DNA of 7,905 bases from CAYLUN01 sp964386865. GTDB taxonomy: Bacteria; Verrucomicrobiota; Kiritimatiellia; RFP12; UBA1067. The stretch is taken from positions 1-7,905 of the forward strand of contig CAYLUN010000166.1 in assembly GCA_964386865.1 (NCBI GenBank). The letters are read 5' to 3'. The notes under the pieces were generated by a model. That model ran no database searches. It was not told where the DNA came from and was given only the letters and a program-made list of their open reading frames with translations. This document shows positions 6,046-7,905 of the stretch, piece after piece (the first letter of the stretch is position 1; every line of letters starts with the position of its first letter). Both the position numbers and the translations under genes were made by a program.

Positions 6046-6735
6046 ATGGAAGAGAAGCAGAAAAAGCAGAAGGCCGTCAAGATCATGGTCGACGCGCAGG
6101 GCCAGAGCGTTCCCGCCGAATACGTCAAGCCCTACGACCGCGAGCGCGACCGAGTCGCGCGGCGCATCGAGAAGCGCTTCCGCGAGGCGAACGCCTACGT
6201 CGCCCGCGTCAAGGCCGCCACGCTCGCCGATATCGCGGGCCTGCAGGCGTTCGGAACCAAGGACGGCGCGGGCCTCGGCGGGGCCAAGGGCAACGTGCAG
6301 TTCACCAGCTTCGACGCGCTGATCCGCGTGAGGCTCGACGCCCGCACGATGGTCGAGTTCGACGACCGGTTCAGGCAGGCGCAGGATCTGATCTTCGCTT
6401 ACGCCGACGAGCTGGCCGGCGCGACCGGCGAGCAGGACATCGTGACGATCATCCGCGCGGCCTTCAAGCCGAACGCCGGCGGCATGCTGGCGCGTTCGAG
6501 AGTCATGGGGCTTTTCCGGCTGAACATCAAGGCGGAGAAGTGGCTGCGCGCCATGGACCTGCTCCGGGAGTGCCAGTTTGTCAAGAGCGGCAAGACCTAC
6601 CTTTATGTCGAGACGCGCCAGACGGCCGCCTCTGACTTCGAAATGATCCCCCTGGACATCGCAGCCATCGAACCGGCCGCGAAAGAAGACAAGGAGGCCA
6701 GCGCCCGCACGTCCGACGCGCAACAGGCCCAGTAA
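6046..6735 (+). CDS. DUF3164 family protein of Mu-like phages
   Basis: This 229-residue protein starts at ATG 6046, with AAGGAG at 6034-6039 and only 3 bases between it and the upstream stop. The DUF3164 pattern runs over about residues 10-190. It opens with a VDAQGQSVPAEYVKPYDRERD segment typical of the family and continues with a long helix (31-65). A GGAKGNVQFTSFD block (78-90) and a closing RVMGLFRLNIKAEKWLRAM region (152-170) complete it. No membrane segment or catalytic motif is visible. The family is common in the early region of transposable phages, normally close behind A and B, but its function is unknown. The C-terminal 30 residues are Ala/Glu/Lys-rich and probably disordered. It is likely to be the last gene of the A-B transcription unit. 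Confidence 0.88.
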   Translation: MEEKQKKQKAVKIMVDAQGQSVPAEYVKPYDRERDRVARRIEKRFREANAYVARVKAATLADIAGLQAFGTKDGAGLGGAKGNVQFTSFDALIRVRLDARTMVEFDDRFRQAQDLIFAYADELAGATGEQDIVTIIRAAFKPNAGGMLARSRVMGLFRLNIKAEKWLRAMDLLRECQFVKSGKTYLYVETRQTAASDFEMIPLDIAAIEPAAKEDKEASARTSDAQQAQ

Positions 6736-6873
6736 AGGGCAGAGTAGACCAAAGGGGCTTGCACCCCCTCCGACCGAGACGGCGTACCACCGCCGAAACA
6801 CGCTCGCCACACGTTACCCTGCCCACGGCAGATTGCGTATTCGTTGGCGGCATTATCTCAAAAAGGAGGGCGC
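6736..6873. other. Intergenic gap between the A-B unit and the methyltransferase
   Basis: No reading frame here has coding character. Two small inverted repeats are visible. AGGGG/CCCCT occurs at 6753-6757 and 6765-6769 with a 7-base loop. CGGCG/CGCCG occurs at 6780-6784 and 6791-6795 with a 6-base loop. Neither is followed by a T-run, so neither is a convincing intrinsic terminator. No clear sigma-70 promoter is seen, although the size of the gap would allow one for the methyltransferase gene. The strand is less G-rich here than in the upstream genes. Confidence 0.5.
6861..6870 (+). promoter_or_regulatory. Strong Shine-Dalgarno site of the methyltransferase gene
   Basis: AAAAGGAGGG ends 3 bases before GTG 6874, with the GGAGG core 4 bases away. 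It identifies GTG 6874 as the start rather than TTG 6844, which lies upstream of this site. Confidence 0.75.
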
Positions 6874-7653
6874 GTGAAAGCCCCTTTTTCATTCCTGTCA
6901 ACAGTCAAGCCCCTGGTCAAACGGCCGGGCGGCAAAACCCGCATGCTCAAACACCTGCTGCCGATCATCGGCCGCATCAACCACCAGCTCTACGTGGAGC
7001 CGTTCTGCGGAGGGGCAGCCGTGCTGGCGGCCAAGCCGCCGAGCCCGCGCGAAGTCATCAACGACATCGACGGCGAACTGATCAACCTGTACAAGCAGGT
7101 CAAACACCACCTTCCGGCCGTCGTGCACGAGCTGCGCCTCATGGTCGAAAGCAGGCAACTGTTCGCCGAGGCGAAGCTGCATCCTGGTACGACCGAGATC
7201 CAGCGCGCCGCGTCGTTCGCCTATCGGAACTACTACAGCTTCGGTGGCGACAACGACTCGTTCGGGGTCAAACGGATCGGCTTCACGACGCGCAGCTACC
7301 TGCTTCGCAAGATGGCAGGCATGAGCAAGCGTCTGGACCGCGTCACCGTTGAGCACCTGTCATGGGAGCGCTGCATGGCGCTCTACGACTGTCCGGCCGC
7401 GCTGTTTTTCTGCGACCCGCCTTACACTCAGGGAGAAGTCCGCGCCTATAGCGCCTGGACGGCCGACGACGTGGCACGGCTGCGCGAGGCGCTGTCCAGG
7501 CTTAAGGGGACATGGGTTGTCACGCTCAACGACTGCGAGGCCAACAGGGCCGCTTTCTCGGGCTGCACGATCAAGGCCGTCTCGACCGCCGCCTGCATGT
7601 CCGCTAAGACGTTCGTCGGCCGGCGGTTCGGAGAGATCATCATCACTCCATAA
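6874..7653 (+). CDS. Dam-family (D12 class) DNA adenine N6-methyltransferase
   Basis: This 259-residue protein starts at GTG 6874; E. coli Dam has 278 residues. It transfers a methyl group from S-adenosylmethionine to the N6 of adenine in a specific DNA site. The D12 motifs are in the usual order. KRPGGKTRML at 16-25 matches motif X. YVEPFCGGAAVL at 40-51 is motif I, the cofactor-binding loop. VINDIDGELINLY at 61-73 holds the acidic residue that follows it. FFCDPPYT at 178-185 is the catalytic motif IV, with DPPY at 181-184. The middle region (about 75-165), with NYYSFGGDN, is the target-recognition part, so the site may or may not be GATC. No restriction endonuclease gene is adjacent, so it appears to be an orphan enzyme. 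It probably protects phage DNA or affects regulation. A stem-loop terminator follows 8 bases after the stop. Confidence 0.92.
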   Translation: MKAPFSFLSTVKPLVKRPGGKTRMLKHLLPIIGRINHQLYVEPFCGGAAVLAAKPPSPREVINDIDGELINLYKQVKHHLPAVVHELRLMVESRQLFAEAKLHPGTTEIQRAASFAYRNYYSFGGDNDSFGVKRIGFTTRSYLLRKMAGMSKRLDRVTVEHLSWERCMALYDCPAALFFCDPPYTQGEVRAYSAWTADDVARLREALSRLKGTWVVTLNDCEANRAAFSGCTIKAVSTAACMSAKTFVGRRFGEIIITP

Positions 7654-7660
7654 GGCCATT

Positions 7661-7700
7661 GCGGGCGGCTTGCAAGACAGGTGCATGCCGCCCGCTCTTT
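7661..7700 (+). terminator. Probable intrinsic terminator after the methyltransferase gene
   Basis: A perfect 9-bp inverted repeat, GCGGGCGGC (7661-7669) with GCCGCCCGC (7687-7695), continues after a single T/T mismatch into TGCA (7671-7674) pairing with TGCA (7682-7685). The loop is AGACAGG, 7 bases. TCTTT follows at 7696-7700. The T-tract is short and interrupted, so termination could be partial, but the stem is by far the strongest in the window and sits right behind a stop codon. Confidence 0.75.
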
Positions 7701-7714
7701 CCCAAACCTTTGCA

Positions 7715-7839
7715 ACACCCCTTCCGGTCGCTCGATTCCCCTCTTTTTCAACACCTTGTGGTTTCCCGCGTCACAAATTGCGGCCTTTCATGGCTTTACA
7801 CCCTTTGCCGGCCTTCTTCATCCTTTTCTCACACCCCTT
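7715..7839 (+). repeat. Four copies of a short ACACCCCTT-like motif in non-coding DNA
   Basis: ACACCCCTT occurs at 7715-7723 and 7831-7839, with shortened forms ACACCTT at 7751-7757 and ACACCCTT at 7798-7805. All are in the same orientation, with start-to-start spacings of 36, 47 and 33 bases. The whole stretch from 7696 to about 7850 is pyrimidine-rich on this strand and has no convincing gene. The copies could be protein-binding sites such as operators or transposase sites. They could also be a chance effect of the biased composition. Confidence 0.4.
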
Positions 7840-7857
7840 GCTAACCTTCGTCGCAAC

Positions 7858-7862
7858 AGAGG
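7858..7862 (+). promoter_or_regulatory. Possible ribosome site for a gene starting at 7871
   Basis: AGAGG lies 8 bases before ATG 7871. It overlaps the loop of a small inverted repeat, CAAC (7854-7857) with GTTG (7862-7865), which could affect access to the site. Confidence 0.35.
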
Positions 7863-7870
7863 TTGTCACC

Positions 7871-7905
7871 ATGCCGCGTATGCGCTGCGCCCCGGAAAGG
7901 GCAAA
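7871..7905 (+). CDS. Possible start of a downstream gene, cut by the window end
   Basis: ATG 7871 opens a frame reading MPRMRCAPERA before the window ends. Support is the AGAGG site 8 bases upstream and the return to G+C-rich sequence after a pyrimidine-rich untranslated region. Eleven codons are too few to identify a family or prove coding. ATG 7880 in the same frame is an alternative start with no better ribosome site. Confidence 0.35.
   Translation, partial: MPRMRCAPERA

Noticed and set aside
6753..6795. Two small hairpins as a terminator after the DUF3164 gene
   Set aside because: The stems are only 5 bp and no T-run follows. They are noted in the intergenic entry but not called.
4954..6810. 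Minus-strand open frame of 618 residues opposite the B and DUF3164 genes
   Set aside because: It covers two clear family members on the + strand and shows only the compositional bias of an antisense frame.
6844..6873. TTG 6844 as the methyltransferase start
   Set aside because: The only good ribosome site lies downstream of it and points to GTG 6874; the extra ten residues match no methyltransferase motif.
7795..7823. TTTACA as a sigma-70 -35 box for the gene at 7871
   Set aside because: No acceptable -10 box occurs at 16-18 bases; the nearest hexamers resemble TTCATC. The host's promoter consensus is also unknown.
7659..7844. 61-residue + strand frame after the methyltransferase
   Set aside because: It starts with TTG inside the terminator region, has no ribosome site, and has a composition unlike the real genes here.

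Overview
This looks like the early region of a Mu-type transposable phage or prophage, from a high-GC host I cannot name. The diagnostic core is a three-gene set on the + strand. It comprises a MuA-like DDE transposase (2858-4957), a MuB-like AAA+ ATPase target-selection protein (4987-6042) and a DUF3164 protein (6046-6735), which commonly follows A and B in Mu-like phages. I see no credible minus-strand gene, and no tRNA, rRNA or CRISPR array.

Layout. Positions 1-1938 hold a run of short, tightly packed genes. These are a 5'-partial hypothetical, a small zinc-ribbon protein, an unknown 109-aa protein, a two-helix membrane peptide, a MerR/excisionase-type helix-turn-helix protein and a small helical protein. 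Most neighbours overlap by 4 or 8 bases, as expected for a translationally coupled operon. A DUF3102 protein with a Lys/Ala-rich tail (1969-2853) follows, and then A, B and DUF3164. After a 138-bp gap comes a Dam-family DNA adenine methyltransferase (6874-7653). A strong stem-loop (7661-7695) closes it, followed by a pyrimidine-rich untranslated stretch and the possible first codons of another gene at 7871.

How the genes may work together. A and B would carry out replicative transposition and target capture. The DNA-binding-like DUF3102 and helix-turn-helix proteins are candidates for early regulation or accessory transposition functions. The methyltransferase could mark phage DNA against host restriction or tune gene expression. 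These roles beyond family membership are inference.

Oddities. The transposase carries Glu where the second catalytic Asp is expected. Two runs of 7-bp tandem repeats with different units lie in the upstream operon, one inside the end of a reading frame. The strand composition drifts from G-rich to C-rich along the window. A short motif recurs in the region after the terminator.
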